Below are positions 54,001-64,000 of a stretch of DNA of 64,000 nucleotides, in pieces (position 1 is the stretch's first letter; every line of letters begins with the position of its first letter). The stretch comes from Apiotrichum sp. Y4204. Lineage: Eukaryota; Basidiomycota; Tremellomycetes; Trichosporonales; Trichosporonaceae. Location of the stretch: positions 1 to 64,000 of the forward strand of contig JAMYHL010000057.1 in the NCBI GenBank assembly GCA_025531455.1, given 5' to 3'. The notes under the pieces are model-generated. The model saw only the letters and a program-made list of their open reading frames with translations, ran no database searches and was not told where the DNA came from. The position numbers and the translations under genes are program-made.

Positions 54001-55352
54001 ATGACTCCCTCGAAGAACGCGTCCCAGGCTGCGGCCGCTGCCGCTTCCAATGCCCCCAACGCAGTGGACACCCATCATCCAGTGCAGAGCGTCCCCACCA
54101 TGTACGACGGGATGCCCCCGCCTCCTATGCCGCAGTCCGCCATGCCCCCGCCGGCCCCTCCCCCGACGCCGTTCACGCCGTCTCCCAGCGTGCAGTCCCC
54201 CAACACGAGGCGTGCGGACATGATCGCCTTCCTACGCCAGCAGGTCGCAACGCTCCCGCCCGATATCAACTTCATGAGCTTCACGCCGTCGACTGCGGCG
54301 ATCAGCCCCGCCAAGACGGGTGTGTATGTGAGTCGCTCGGGGATCTGGGCGCTATGTTTCTCGTCTTCACTGGCCGTGTACTCGCCCGTCGGTCCGTGCC
54401 CTCTGTGTGTAACAGGCCACTGGCCAGATGGTATCGACGGAGTGCTGACCTTGGGATACCCCCCGAGCGAGTGCGTCGTATGCTGAGACGGGGGCTTGGA
54501 GGAAGAGACAGGGAGAGAGTGAGAGAGATAGGTGACCGGGTGGAAGAGAGAACAGTCGCTGGCGGCGCGAGAACTCATTCCTGCGTATATTAGCCATGCC
54601 GAGTGATGAGTTACTAAGTCTGAACGCTGCATGACAGCTTCTGGCAAGCAGAGTAGTTGAGGGAAGAGAAGAGTATGGTGGAGAGGAGAAGAGTGGTGTG
54701 AAGAATGGTTCACATTGCGTTGGTGTCGGTCGGTTGTCGAGTTGCGATCGCCGGTGTCGTGATCATCGTCGGGGAGCATGTATTGACCGTCGCCCAGCCC
54801 AATTCGCCCAACGATCCTCGCTCGTCAGACGCGTCCGTCAAGGACTCACACGCGGGCAACTCGAAGGCCGAAGCACACTCACACAAAGACGCGTACCCCA
54901 AGACTCACACTTCTCCGCCTCACGCGGCAAACCAAGTGCGGCTCGTCGCCGCGTCGTCAATCTCGCTGTCCACCAATACGACCGGTATTCGCAAGGGGCC
55001 TCCGCCGCCTCTTGGGCTCCTTCACGTGCGCGGGCACAAGACTGGGCGTGCCAAGCACTCCGAGTCGGACCGAAAGACGATGGGGACTGAGACGGTGGGG
55101 AGTGAGACGGTGCCGGGCGGCAGCACTGGAGAAGAGGTCAAGTGCGCGACTGCTGAGGGCGATTCACGTTTGGGCTCTGGCTCTGGCGCGACTAGCTCTC
55201 GCACCGACAGCGCGGAGTACATTGAGCCCAGCCTTGTCAGCTCTGACCTAGGCGTGAGCCCCCCGATCCCAAGGGCTGTCGCGTCGCCCCTCCCCTCGCG
55301 CGCCGTCTCGTCGTCCCCGCGCCGTCCGTCTTCAGACCCGTGCCATGGGTAA
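54001..55352 (+). CDS. uncharacterised proline/serine-rich protein
   Basis: The proposed exons are 54001-54327 and 54798-55352, joined by a 470-nt intron (GTGAGT...GTCGCCCAG), giving 293 residues. The N-terminus has an Ala run and a Pro-rich stretch (MPPPPMPQSAMPPPAPPP). A short conserved-looking segment follows: RADMIAFLRQQVATLPPDIN then FMSFTPSTAAISPA. The second exon is Ser/His/Gly-rich. The intron is far longer than most here, so an unrecognised middle exon is possible. No domain, signal or membrane span was found. The PPPP tract could bind an SH3/WW/profilin-type partner. The model is moderately uncertain. Confidence 0.5.
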
Positions 55353-55946
55353 CCACATTCCACAGCGACGCGTCGCGTCTACCATCAAACCCCTCTCCGC
55401 TTGCGCCGTTGGGCGGCTCTGCGATGTATTCTTGGGGCCGATCCGTGAAGCCGACTGCTGTGCATCTTGGGGCCTCGAACTAACGCCACTGACCTAGCCG
55501 CTCACTAACGCTGACCCGCTGACGGCGACCAGCCTCCGCGGCGCGTCGTGTGTTCGCGGACCAGGGTTGGTGGACCCTGGTGTGTGTAATCTGTCTTGCT
55601 CTAGACCGATAGTCTAGTCTTGCCGACCGCGCCTCCGTTCACCGCGGTCCGCCAGCTGTCACGCCGCGGCAGACCTGCAGCAGACCTGCAGCGGACCTGC
55701 AGCGAAAGGCGGGTTTTCTCACGCGTCGAGCTGCTCGCGCACCTGCAGACCACCCTGCTGCCAATGGTCAGAATCCAGACGCGACCTGTCGACGGAATCC
55801 CTCTTAAACTAATCTCCAGTTTCTCTTTCATTTCTTTCCCCAACATTTCTCACAAAGCTCATCGTACCACTGTACGCTCTCAGCTTTCTACGACCAACCA
55901 GCACATCCTGCTACTCTAACGTCGTTACTTGTTACTCAAGAACACA
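55353..55946. other. promoter of the 55947 gene
   Basis: 594 bp. Short repeats CAGACCTGCAG/CGGACCTGCAG (three units) lie at 55668-55700. No other feature seen. Confidence 0.45.
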
Positions 55947-57993
55947 ATGCTCTCCGACTACCCACTTTTCTCCTTCATCTGCACCTCGCTTGAGGCCATC
56001 GACGCCGTTCAGGCTCTCACCTTCCGCGTCCAGAATCTGTCCATCCGCGAGGTGAGTTCTTCTACGCGTGATGACTGTGACACCCGGCTGACCTTGTCTA
56101 GATTGACGAGTCCGCGCGTACCCGTGTCATTCTGGATACCGTCTCGGCGGGTTTCGACCTCGCAGCTTCCAACGTAAGTGTCGAAACGCATCCCTTTACC
56201 TTTGTAGGTCTCCTGCTGATAATCAGACGCCACCCGCAGAGCACATTGCTCTCGAGAACGGGGCCGTCATGGGCTTCCAGACTCCAACTGCCTCCCACTC
56301 TCCCGTCTTTCAATCGCCTCCAACACCCCCCGATCCGCTCATACACAATCGCGCCCCGCAATATGCCAGCTCTCTTGCTTCAGAGGCCACGTACTCTCCA
56401 CCTCCATCCCCCAGCCCGGCGTCTAGGAGCATCACCGCTCCAGCGCACGCCTCAGAACTTGCCGCCCGCCCCTCGCCTATGCCAAGTGCCGACACACCCG
56501 CTCACATTCCTCCGCCGCGCTTCAAGCCCAAGCTCGCGCACCGCATCTCTCGCCTGAAAGACACCGTCGGCCCCGTCCGCTCTGCCTCTCCCCGTCCGTC
56601 ATTCACGCCTTACGACTCCACCAAACCTCGTTGGCTTCCCAAGACTTCCATTACCTCGTCTGTCCCCATCGGTCGCATGCTCTCGCAGGTCTCCCGCCGC
56701 CTCATTCGTGAGGATGAGCCGCAAGATGCACAGCGCACCATCACGCACACTGAAGCCACTCCGGCCATTACTTCTGTCTCCGTCTCCGCTCCGCTTCCAG
56801 AGCCCGTCTCCGCTCCGCTTCCAGAGCCCGTCTTCGCTCCGCTTCCAGAGCCCGTCTCCGCTTCGCTTCCAGAGCCAACCGGTCCCAGCACTGCTTCCAC
56901 TCCCGTCTCCTGCTCTGCTCCGCTTCCAGAGCCAACCGAATCCAGCACTGCTTCTACTTCCGTCTCCTGTTCCGCTCCACTTCCAGAGCCAACCGAATCC
57001 AGCACTGCTTCTACTTCCGTCTCCTGTTCCGCTCCACTTCCAATGACATCGGCTGGCAAAAGTACTTCTACATCCCCGGGCCACAACACCGACCCCAAGA
57101 CTGTTAACGGAATCTTCAGGAGGACATTCTTGCGCACCATCGCGACCGGAGAGAAGCTCGTCGGCAAAATCCGGCACACCACTCTGAGGCAACGCGTCGC
57201 GAAGCGCGTCGAGAACCGTACTGCCAAGTGCAGTAACAGCCAGCACTCAGACAGCGCGGTGAACAACAACGGCATCAACAGCGACGGCGAGAGCGAGAGC
57301 GACTCCTCCAGCTGCACGAGCATGGAGATGGAGGAGATGGACGAGATCATCACCACTCCTCAGGAGATGGACGAGATCATCACGACACCTCCATCCCCCA
57401 ACGCCGCACTCTATCCCGGAGATGAAGGGCCCGCCGACGACGACCTGATTCGTCACATCGACGACATGATCCAGGAGGTCGAGGCCGAGATCGTGGACCC
57501 CGTCGTGACCCAGCCGCCGCTCCCCCGCCCGGCACCGCGGCTTAAGCCGTTCGACCTGAAGGCAATCCTCCGCGGCGAGGGCATCCGCGACGACGAGGAG
57601 GAGGAGTCCGCCGTCCACACCATGTGGTGCACGGCGGAGGAGCGCAAGGAGAGGGAAGAGGCGCGCCAGCGTGAGGAGGCGACCCGCGCAAACACTATCG
57701 CCAACACGGCCGCCACCATGGCGGCGAAGACCCGTTCGGCTGTGGGTCGCGCGAGCCGCGCGTTCAACCCATACGGGCGTAAGGACGACAAGAGCAAGAC
57801 CAAGGAGAAGGACGGTGCCCTCGACCTCGGCAAGCTGCTGGACAGCCTCACCAAGGTCGAGGAGCTCGAGGCCCCCGGAGCCGAGCACGCCCCCGCGCAG
57901 CCGAACAAGGCCACCCGCGCGGCGTTTCACAACAAAACGAAGGACCCCCGTCTCGCCGCACGCGCACGCAAGGTTGCGGCTGACTTTTTCTGA
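55947..57993 (+). CDS. uncharacterised 647-residue repeat protein
   Basis: Three exons (55947-56051, 56102-56173, 56227-57993) with introns of 50 and 53 nt give 647 residues. The N-terminus is a helical, well-composed segment split over exons 1-2 (CTSLEAIDAVQALTFRVQNL and ESARTRVILDTVSAGFDLAA), perhaps a small dimerisation domain. A Pro/Ser-rich linker follows, then tandem SAPLPEPV and longer TESSTASTSVSCSAPLPEP repeats. After that come a basic stretch, an acidic Ser/Glu region, and a C-terminal charged helix (AEERKEREEARQREEATRAN). The end is basic (DPRLAARARKVAADFF). I do not recognise the family. A cytoplasmic or nuclear scaffold is plausible, not shown. Confidence 0.6.
56785..57045 (+). 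repeat. nested 24-bp and 57-bp coding tandem repeats
   Basis: Four 24-bp units encode (S/F)A(P/S)LPEP(V/T). Three 57-bp units encode (T/E)SSTAST(P/S)VSCSAPLPEPT-like blocks that each contain one 24-bp unit. The last two 57-bp units are nearly identical at DNA level, implying recent expansion. Confidence 0.85.
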
Positions 57994-58157
57994 TTAGATT
58001 GATTGTACATTTAAACATTCAGTGCTGCACATTGACATTGACATTATACACCCTATACCCTGCGTCCTGTTTCCAATACATATTTACTGCCGATGTCTTT
58101 ACTTCAATGGCCTATGTATCCTTGCATGCTTTCCACTTGTACAACTTCCCAAATAGC

Positions 58158-59927
58158 TCAAGCGGTAAGGTCGCAAAGGTGCGGACGCAGAGCACACCAC
58201 TCGGGCTGAAGAGGAACGGCAGACACACCAGCGTCGACAAGCCGGTATCGAATGTCATGCATGCGCGGGAAGGCCTCCACAGACGAGCGCGGGTACGTGC
58301 CGTTGGCGGTGTTTGTCGCTCCACTCCACCAGACCTCGGCAGCAGCGGCGGCGCGAGGCCAGATGATTGTCTCAAAGTTGGTCTCGTCGGCCTGCTCGGA
58401 CCACAGCGACGTCTGGCCGCCGAGGACGAGCTCACGCTGGCTGTCGGTGATGTTGGCGAACGGGTCAAACGAGTAGATCTTCTGCCACGACTTGAACGGG
58501 TCACACCACGAGTTGAGGCCGCCGTCGACGCCGACCCACCCGCCGTGTCCACAGTCAAGGTACAGGAAGTCGGACGCGGCGTGGACGAGGCGGAAGCCCT
58601 TATCCGCGACTGCGCGGGCACTTGCGTTTGAGATCCACACGTCGACGATCGTGTTCTTGTCGAGACCGAGATCGCCGTGCGCGAGTACCATCTCCTCCCA
58701 CACGACAGGGGTGCGCTTGTTGTCCAGAAGCGTCTTGTGCGTGTCGCGCGTAAAGGTGGCCAGGGCCTGCTCGAGCGTCTGGCCGCTCGCGGCGAGGCTC
58801 GCGTTGGTGGCGGCGTCACCCATCATGCAGTTGACATTCAGCTCATCACCACCGGTACCGAAGTAGGGGGAGGAAGTGAGCTCCATGGTGTTGGAGAAGA
58901 TTTTGGAGACAAACTCGGTTACCTTGGGGTCGGCAAAGCGGAGCTGGCCAGCGGGAGGCTCGTTGGCGTTCTTGGCCCACGGCGACGCGGCGTGGCATGC
59001 AATCAGCTCGGGATGCGACTCGAAGATTGACGCCGTGTGGCCCGGGGTGTCGATCTCCACCACTGTGTCGATTCCGTGTTGCGCTGCAAACGCAATGAGG
59101 TCCTTGACGTCCTTCTCAGAGTAGACCCGGCCACCATAGGAGCCCTTCTCGGCGATCTCTGGGAAGCTGTGGAGGTCGAGAGGCCACGACTGCGAGTCGG
59201 TAATGTGCCAGTGGAAGACGTTGAGCTTGACCCTCGCCATGGTAGTGATGAGCTCGCGGAGGAAGGGAATCGGGTAGTAGTGGCGCGACGTGTCGAGGAG
59301 GATGGACCGCCACGGGAAGGCGGGCTCGTCGGTGATCTCGTACGGAGCGAAGGGCGCGTAGTGAACGCCAGAGGTCTTCTTGTCGTTGTGGCGCTTGTAA
59401 TGGTTCTTGCCTTCCAGTTCGTACCACAGATTCTCGAAGGAGGTCAGACCGCGGAACGCGCCGAGCGCCGTCTTGGCCGTGACCTTGGCGGTGCCGCACT
59501 CGGGGACAGAGAGCGAGTACTTCTCCGACGCGATCCGTTGCTCTACGGTAAGCACGGCGAGTTCCGAAATGGTGGTGGCGTCCTCGATACAGATCTCGAG
59601 GTGTGTAATCTCCTTCTCGCACTTCTGCTTGCCGGGGAAGAACTCGGCGCCATAGGTGGGAGAGAGGTAGCGCATGTGCGAGCCCTGGACGCGAGTCCTC
59701 ATCGTCTCGGCATGCTGACGAAGATCCCAGGGAACCTTGGCGCCAGAGAACTTGAGCTTGAAGTTGTGCGAGAGACAGGCGACGGTGGACCCAACGGATG
59801 ACTTGGCGGGAAGAGGCACGAGGTTGAGGCCTCGCTGTGTGTCCTGGACGTTCTCGGCCGCGATGGGAGAGAGGAGCGCCAGAAGCGCCAGGAGAGGAAG
59901 CATCCTCAGGAGGTGGATGACCATCAT
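58158..59927 (-). CDS. secreted beta-N-acetylhexosaminidase, GH20
   Basis: This is a 589-residue single-exon gene. It has a signal peptide (LLRMLPLLALLALLSPIAAE). An N-terminal beta/alpha domain is followed by the GH20 barrel. Catalytic and substrate landmarks are TSRHYYPIPFLRELITTMA, KLNVFHWHITDSQSWPL, EIDTPGHT, the catalytic pair in GTGGDELN (D361, E362), VVWEEMV, and the C-terminal WSEQAD and IWPRAAAAAEVWW. The enzyme removes terminal GlcNAc or GalNAc from chitooligosaccharides and glycans, with the substrate acetamido group as nucleophile. It probably acts outside the cell in chitin turnover or nutrient use. A second ATG three bases downstream would serve equally well. Confidence 0.95.
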   Translation of the reverse strand: MMVIHLLRMLPLLALLALLSPIAAENVQDTQRGLNLVPLPAKSSVGSTVACLSHNFKLKFSGAKVPWDLRQHAETMRTRVQGSHMRYLSPTYGAEFFPGKQKCEKEITHLEICIEDATTISELAVLTVEQRIASEKYSLSVPECGTAKVTAKTALGAFRGLTSFENLWYELEGKNHYKRHNDKKTSGVHYAPFAPYEITDEPAFPWRSILLDTSRHYYPIPFLRELITTMARVKLNVFHWHITDSQSWPLDLHSFPEIAEKGSYGGRVYSEKDVKDLIAFAAQHGIDTVVEIDTPGHTASIFESHPELIACHAASPWAKNANEPPAGQLRFADPKVTEFVSKIFSNTMELTSSPYFGTGGDELNVNCMMGDAATNASLAASGQTLEQALATFTRDTHKTLLDNKRTPVVWEEMVLAHGDLGLDKNTIVDVWISNASARAVADKGFRLVHAASDFLYLDCGHGGWVGVDGGLNSWCDPFKSWQKIYSFDPFANITDSQRELVLGGQTSLWSEQADETNFETIIWPRAAAAAEVWWSGATNTANGTYPRSSVEAFPRMHDIRYRLVDAGVSAVPLQPEWCALRPHLCDLTA

Positions 59928-61264
59928 GGGGTTAATGGTGATGAGCGGCAGTTGGGGAAAGATGGGACGGCTTTGCCATCCTTATGTACTGTGGCAGACT
60001 TCATTCCATTCACTCTCACAGCCCGAAACCTCACGGTCATTGACCATGAAGCAGAACACATCTCGGAGAGCGCGCCGCATGCGAAGAGAATTCATGCAAG
60101 GAGGATACACCGACGAGGACCGCACCCGGCCGAAGAGGAGGCAGTTCGGTCCGCAACACTTGCGCGCATGTGTCAGTGTACAGAATTAGCTCGGCGCGCA
60201 GCCCGCCTTCTGTTAAAGTAGTCAATCCGCATCAAGCTTAGTACCGAACACAAAGTCAAGTCAGTCGCGTTCCCGTGCCTGGCCTTGCGGATCTGGGATC
60301 TGGGAATCTGGGACTGGAAGAGAAGGGGGAGTCGGCGAGAGACAGAGTACAACCGATACTGAGTGTCTGACCGGGGGCAAGGCATGACATGGCGTGTTGC
60401 TCGGCTCGTGGATCATGTGGACGCTGTCACTCCCACCAGAGAATCAACATCGAGGAGGCGGCGCGGATGCCGAGCGGCTGTGGGGTGTTTTCGTCGCTGT
60501 CTTGGCAGTGTGTACAGAAGGTACGGCTTCATTGAATCTTACTGTGCGCTCGAGGCAACGGAGAATCTCGGTGAGCATCGTATGCACCGACATTCAACAG
60601 GTAACTCCTACTTATATTCACATGCCTTAAATCATGTTATCAGCCGACCGGCCGGCCGGGTGGTGCACTGCGCTAACATTCTACATTCATTGATACTGAA
60701 AGGCAGGCGTTTCAAGCTATTTCAAGCTCGCATCTTGAAATACCCCCAGGCCTTGTTTCCCTTTTCGGTACTGTGGCGGCTCGTGTCGACGTCATGCCTG
60801 TGCAGAAAGCTGCAGAACATTGCGAGACTCTGGTACAAGGTTTGGGGCACCGGAAGTGGCTGAGGTGGCCCGCGTGGGGTCCCGGGCTCATCGCCGAGGG
60901 TGAGCAGAGCGAGCTTGAGCATGCCGGCGATGGCTGGGACTGAATGGTCGGCAGGATCGCCGGCTCGCCTCTTATTCCCGTATGATTGATTCTCCACTCG
61001 CGGGCTCGGTACTCGTCCGGCCGAGATGATACGAATTGACATGGATGGAGAAGTAACAGAAAGTCCGAGAGAGCTGGGGATTCACATTGACATTGTTTTG
61101 CATAGCCTGCGACACGAGTCTCAAAACCAACAACTACATCTTGTAAAAATGTACAGTAAGATAACTATTGCAGCACGCCTATCAAAGAGCGATTCTTGTT
61201 TCGATTGCTTCACCCCTAAACTTCTTGATAACCAGACAGATTTCTTGCACTTGATCTTCTCTCG
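59928..61264. other. promoter of the GH20 gene and 3' flank of the AT-hook gene
   Basis: 1.3 kb with no convincing frame. A short GC-rich palindromic stretch (GACCGGCCGGCCGG) lies near 60646. Confidence 0.45.
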
Positions 61265-63175
61265 TTACTTCTGCCCGCCCGTTGAAGGCCTCGCGCGACG
61301 CGTCCCAGACGGAAGCAGGCCCTCAGGCTCGGACTCAGCAGACGAACTCCCAACAGACTCGTAATACCACCGCTTGGCAGCTGGCACTTTCTCGGTATCG
61401 TTAGCAGCAGATGCACGGGGCGTCTTGCTGGGGCGAGCGCGGGGTGCCCTCGGTTTGCGGGGTCCCGAGTTGGCTGGCCCAGAGTCGTCCGGAATGGGGT
61501 TCTTGCGGGGACGGCCGACGCGCTTCGCTGGGGTCTCGGCCTCGGAGGGAGAGTCCGGGTCCGGACGCGGGTGCTTGCGCGGACGGCCGGAACCGCGCTT
61601 CCCCGTGGGCGCTGGCGGCTCTTCTTCATCAGCCTCGGAGTCCGGGTCTGGGCGGGGATGTTTCTTAGGCCGTCCGGGGCCCTTCTTCGTCGCGGGCGCC
61701 TGCGCGGTCGCCTCCTCCTGATCCTCAAAGTCAGAGTCCGGGTCCGGGCGGGGGTGCTTCTTTGGTCGGCCCGGGGCTTTCTTCAGCGCTGGCGCAGCAG
61801 ACGCTGTTGGCACCTCGTCATCAGCTTCAGAGCCAGAGTCCGGGTCTGGACGCGGGTGCTTGCGCGGACGGCCGGAACCGCGCTTCCCAGTCGGCGCTGG
61901 CGGTTCCTCCCCATCGGCCTCGGAGCCGGAGTCCGGGTCTGGGCGGGGGTGCTTCCTCGACCTTCCGGGGCCCTTCTTCGGCATAGGCCCAGCCGGCGCC
62001 GGAGGAGCCTCGTCTTGAACCTCGGAGTCTGGATCCGGGAGGGGCTGCTTCCTCGGACGCCCACGGCCCCTCTTCGGCGTGTCTACTGCCTCGGGATCAG
62101 GCGTCGTTACAGGTTTACGGGGCCGGCCGCGCGGGCGGGCAGGCGTATTGGGATCGCGGGGCTCCTTGGGGGGATGGATGCGCGGCCTGCCGCGTTTCCG
62201 AGGAGTGGCATCAGGAGCGGCTGGGTTGTCGAGGTTTTGGGCCGGAGCGGCGGGGCGGTCAAGATTCGCGCCTGGTGTCGAAGGCGTCGCTGCCCTCTCG
62301 TTGGATTCCGCGACGGGCTCATCGAAGTCCGAGAAAGGCTCTGGAGCTGGAGCTTGAGAAGCATGAGGGGCTTCGGCTTCGGGAGCCGCCAAATCAGACT
62401 TCCTGGGACGGCCGCGCTTGCGCGGGGTGGCGGCCGATGCGGCAGTGGCAACGTCCGCGCCGCCAGTGTTGTGGATGTCGTCGGCATTGTTGGCGGCGTC
62501 GGCATCATCAACGCCATTTTCGTCAACAGCCACGGTGGGAACGTTGGCGTCGTCGGCATCATCGGAGCTGGTTTCGTCAACAGCCTCGGTGAGAACTGCC
62601 GGGGCCGACTTGCGAGGGCGGCGAGGAGCTCTGGTAGACACCTTGGGCGCGGCGGGTGCGGACTTGCGCGGCCGGCCGCGTTTCTTCGGTACGGGGGAAG
62701 TGTTCTCGATATCACTTTCCGAAAAGTCTGCAGAATACCGCTTCCGCCGCGTCGTCGCCACCGACCGCGTCGATGCGGGGCGTATTTTCGGGGGAAGCAC
62801 GAGTTGGGGCTGGGGCGCATACGCGCCTGCTGGGGGGCGCGCGCGGCGGCCCTCAACTATAGGCGGGGCGTCGCTCTCATTCGACTCGGAGACCGTCTCG
62901 TATGTCCAGAACTTTGCAGGCTGCCCTTTTCCTTTCCCTTTGCCCTTTCCCTTTCCCGTTCCTTTTGCCTTGGCGTTGGCGTTGGCGTTGGCGGACCGCT
63001 TGGGCCTATCCGGACGCGCGTCGTGATCGCTACTGGCGGCGCTGGCGCTGTCGCTGTCGCCTTCGTCGGCCGGGGGCTCCGCCTCTGCACTCTTGCGGCC
63101 GCTCCGCTCGCCGCGCAGAAGCTTGAATGGGCTGGTATTAGGATCCAAGTCAAGTCAGGATGCTTACTTCCACAT
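61265..63175 (-). CDS. multi-AT-hook chromatin-associated protein
   Basis: Two exons, 63168-63175 (eight bases, ATGTGGAA) and 61265-63131, are joined by a 36-nt intron (GTAAGC...CTAATACCAG), giving 624 residues. It has ten AT-hooks with the GRP core (for example KKRGRPRKS, RKRGRPRIH, RGSGRPRKH, KGPGRPKKH) and one degenerate GRS copy. Their spacing tightens to about 30 residues in the C-terminal half, where each hook is followed by HPRPDPDS. A Lys/Gly repeat lies near residue 65. A Trp/Tyr element near the N-terminus (KFWTYETVSESNES) recurs at the C-terminus (KRWYYESVGSSSAES). AT-hooks bind the minor groove of A/T-rich DNA, so a nuclear architectural or regulatory role is expected. The first-exon model is inferred from splice signals. 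Confidence 0.78.
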
Positions 63176-64000
63176 CGGGGTTGATGGATGGCGGATGGAG
63201 CGGATGAGGATAATGAGGATGGCGGTGGCTTGGAGGTGCCATTTGTGGTTGTTGTATTGTTGTGTTTGTGAGGGTGCGAAGGAGGCTGGACATTTGGATT
63301 AGCGGATATTCCGGATATAGAGAGAGATCCAGACTCTCCAATGTGGATGTCGCGTGTGATCAGCGTGATCGGCAAATCCGCAGATCCAGAATTCTGCAGA
63401 TCTGCAGATGATACAGTACATTCAGTACATTCACGACTGCGACGGGCAGTGAGTGTGGCACTTCATCATCTCCAGGCTCCCGAGTCTTTCATCGTCAAAT
63501 TTGGCGAGCCCATTTCGAGATCTCGACAGCACAGGAGCACGGACTGGACACCGCGCGTCCCGCTCGTCAACTTGCTCCGGTCACGTCGGTGTATGAAGTG
63601 CTGACAGCTAGGCATTGAGTTCTTCGCTGGTGCTGGTCAATCAGTTATTATTTAGTATTTTCAGTTTTTATCATAGTGGGTCCACTCGTTCATATCCCAG
63701 TTGTGCGATGATTGTTGTCCCCTCCTCCTGTCCTAACCTGATCTCCCGAACTCTGGAATCACACTGGAATCAGCCTCTGTTCATGTCGGGACGTGCGCTC
63801 CTCCGTATTTGACGACGCAAAATTAGGAGGATGCGTCATGCTGCAGTTCGATCTTCGAGGCCACCATCTACGTACATGAGAAATCGAGGATCGATGTCAA
63901 GACCGGAAAGGAGGGCAGAATTCTGTGCATCCCAGCCTCGAAAATATCACGATCTTGTGAGGTCAGAGGAGAGGAGAGACACACATGCGGCTGTCGACGG
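63176..64000. other. promoter of the AT-hook gene and window edge
   Basis: 825 bp with no convincing coding frame or RNA gene. CAGATCTGCAGAT-type short repeats lie near 63375-63410. Confidence 0.4.

Noticed and set aside
63132..63148. TTG-initiated extension (LDPNTS) as the start of the AT-hook protein
   Set aside because: There is no ATG, and these bases form a perfect intron end (CTAATACCAG). Splicing to ATGTGGAA keeps the frame.
61571..63184. 537-codon plus-strand frame over the AT-hook gene
   Set aside because: It is the antisense of low-complexity repeats and reads as Arg/Gly/Leu-rich noise. The minus strand has ten AT-hooks.

Overview
The window reads as nuclear DNA of a basidiomycete yeast. 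The evidence is GC-rich coding sequence, very short spliceosomal introns (mostly 32-60 nt, GTRAGT...CTRAY...YAG), dense genes on both strands, and fungal families such as Sec9, an alpha-arrestin with PPxY motifs, a fungal GH20 hexosaminidase and a barwin-like protein. A tremellomycete, perhaps Trichosporonales, is my best guess, from intron style and gene content only. I place 24 protein-coding genes and one decayed gene. Where genes are split, exon junctions were worked out by hand, and the joined exons give whole numbers of codons.

Layout. 1-2.8 kb: an edge fragment and a small secreted protein. 3.2-7.5 kb: an accessory-looking cluster. It holds a degenerate protein-kinase-like gene (-), a secreted protein with a PD-(D/E)XK-nuclease-like signature (+), and a decayed second copy of the kinase-like gene (-). 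7.8-22.4 kb: conserved housekeeping genes, namely an arrestin-related trafficking adaptor, SEC9, an NCBP3-like cap-binding protein, complex I NDUFS6, PP2A scaffold subunit A (TPD3) and the Hsp110 SSE1. 24.3-30.3 kb: a mucin-like barwin/DPBB surface protein, an F-box protein with a remarkable intron pair, and a DUF1772-like membrane protein. 31.3-35.6 kb: a DHX9/DHX36-type DEAH RNA helicase. 36.2 kb: a small sequon-rich protein. 36.7-41.2 kb: 4.5 kb without a convincing gene. 41.2-43.0 kb: an alginate-lyase-superfamily surface enzyme. 44.7-57.9 kb: mostly lineage-specific proteins (an orphan, a tail-anchored coiled-coil protein, low-complexity phosphoprotein-like proteins) plus a histidine phosphatase. 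58.2-63.2 kb: a GH20 hexosaminidase and a protein with ten AT-hooks.

How they relate. There are no operons. Shared functions are loose: cell-surface or secreted carbohydrate biology (barwin-like, alginate-lyase-like, GH20), membrane traffic (arrestin adaptor, Sec9), RNA and chromatin (NCBP3, helicase, AT-hook protein), and proteostasis (Hsp110, F-box, Rsp5 adaptor). The two most unusual signals are the kinase-like / secreted nuclease-like / decayed kinase-like cluster at 3.2-7.5 kb, and two neighbouring introns of the F-box gene that are near copies of each other. No tRNA, rRNA, CRISPR array or intact transposon was found.
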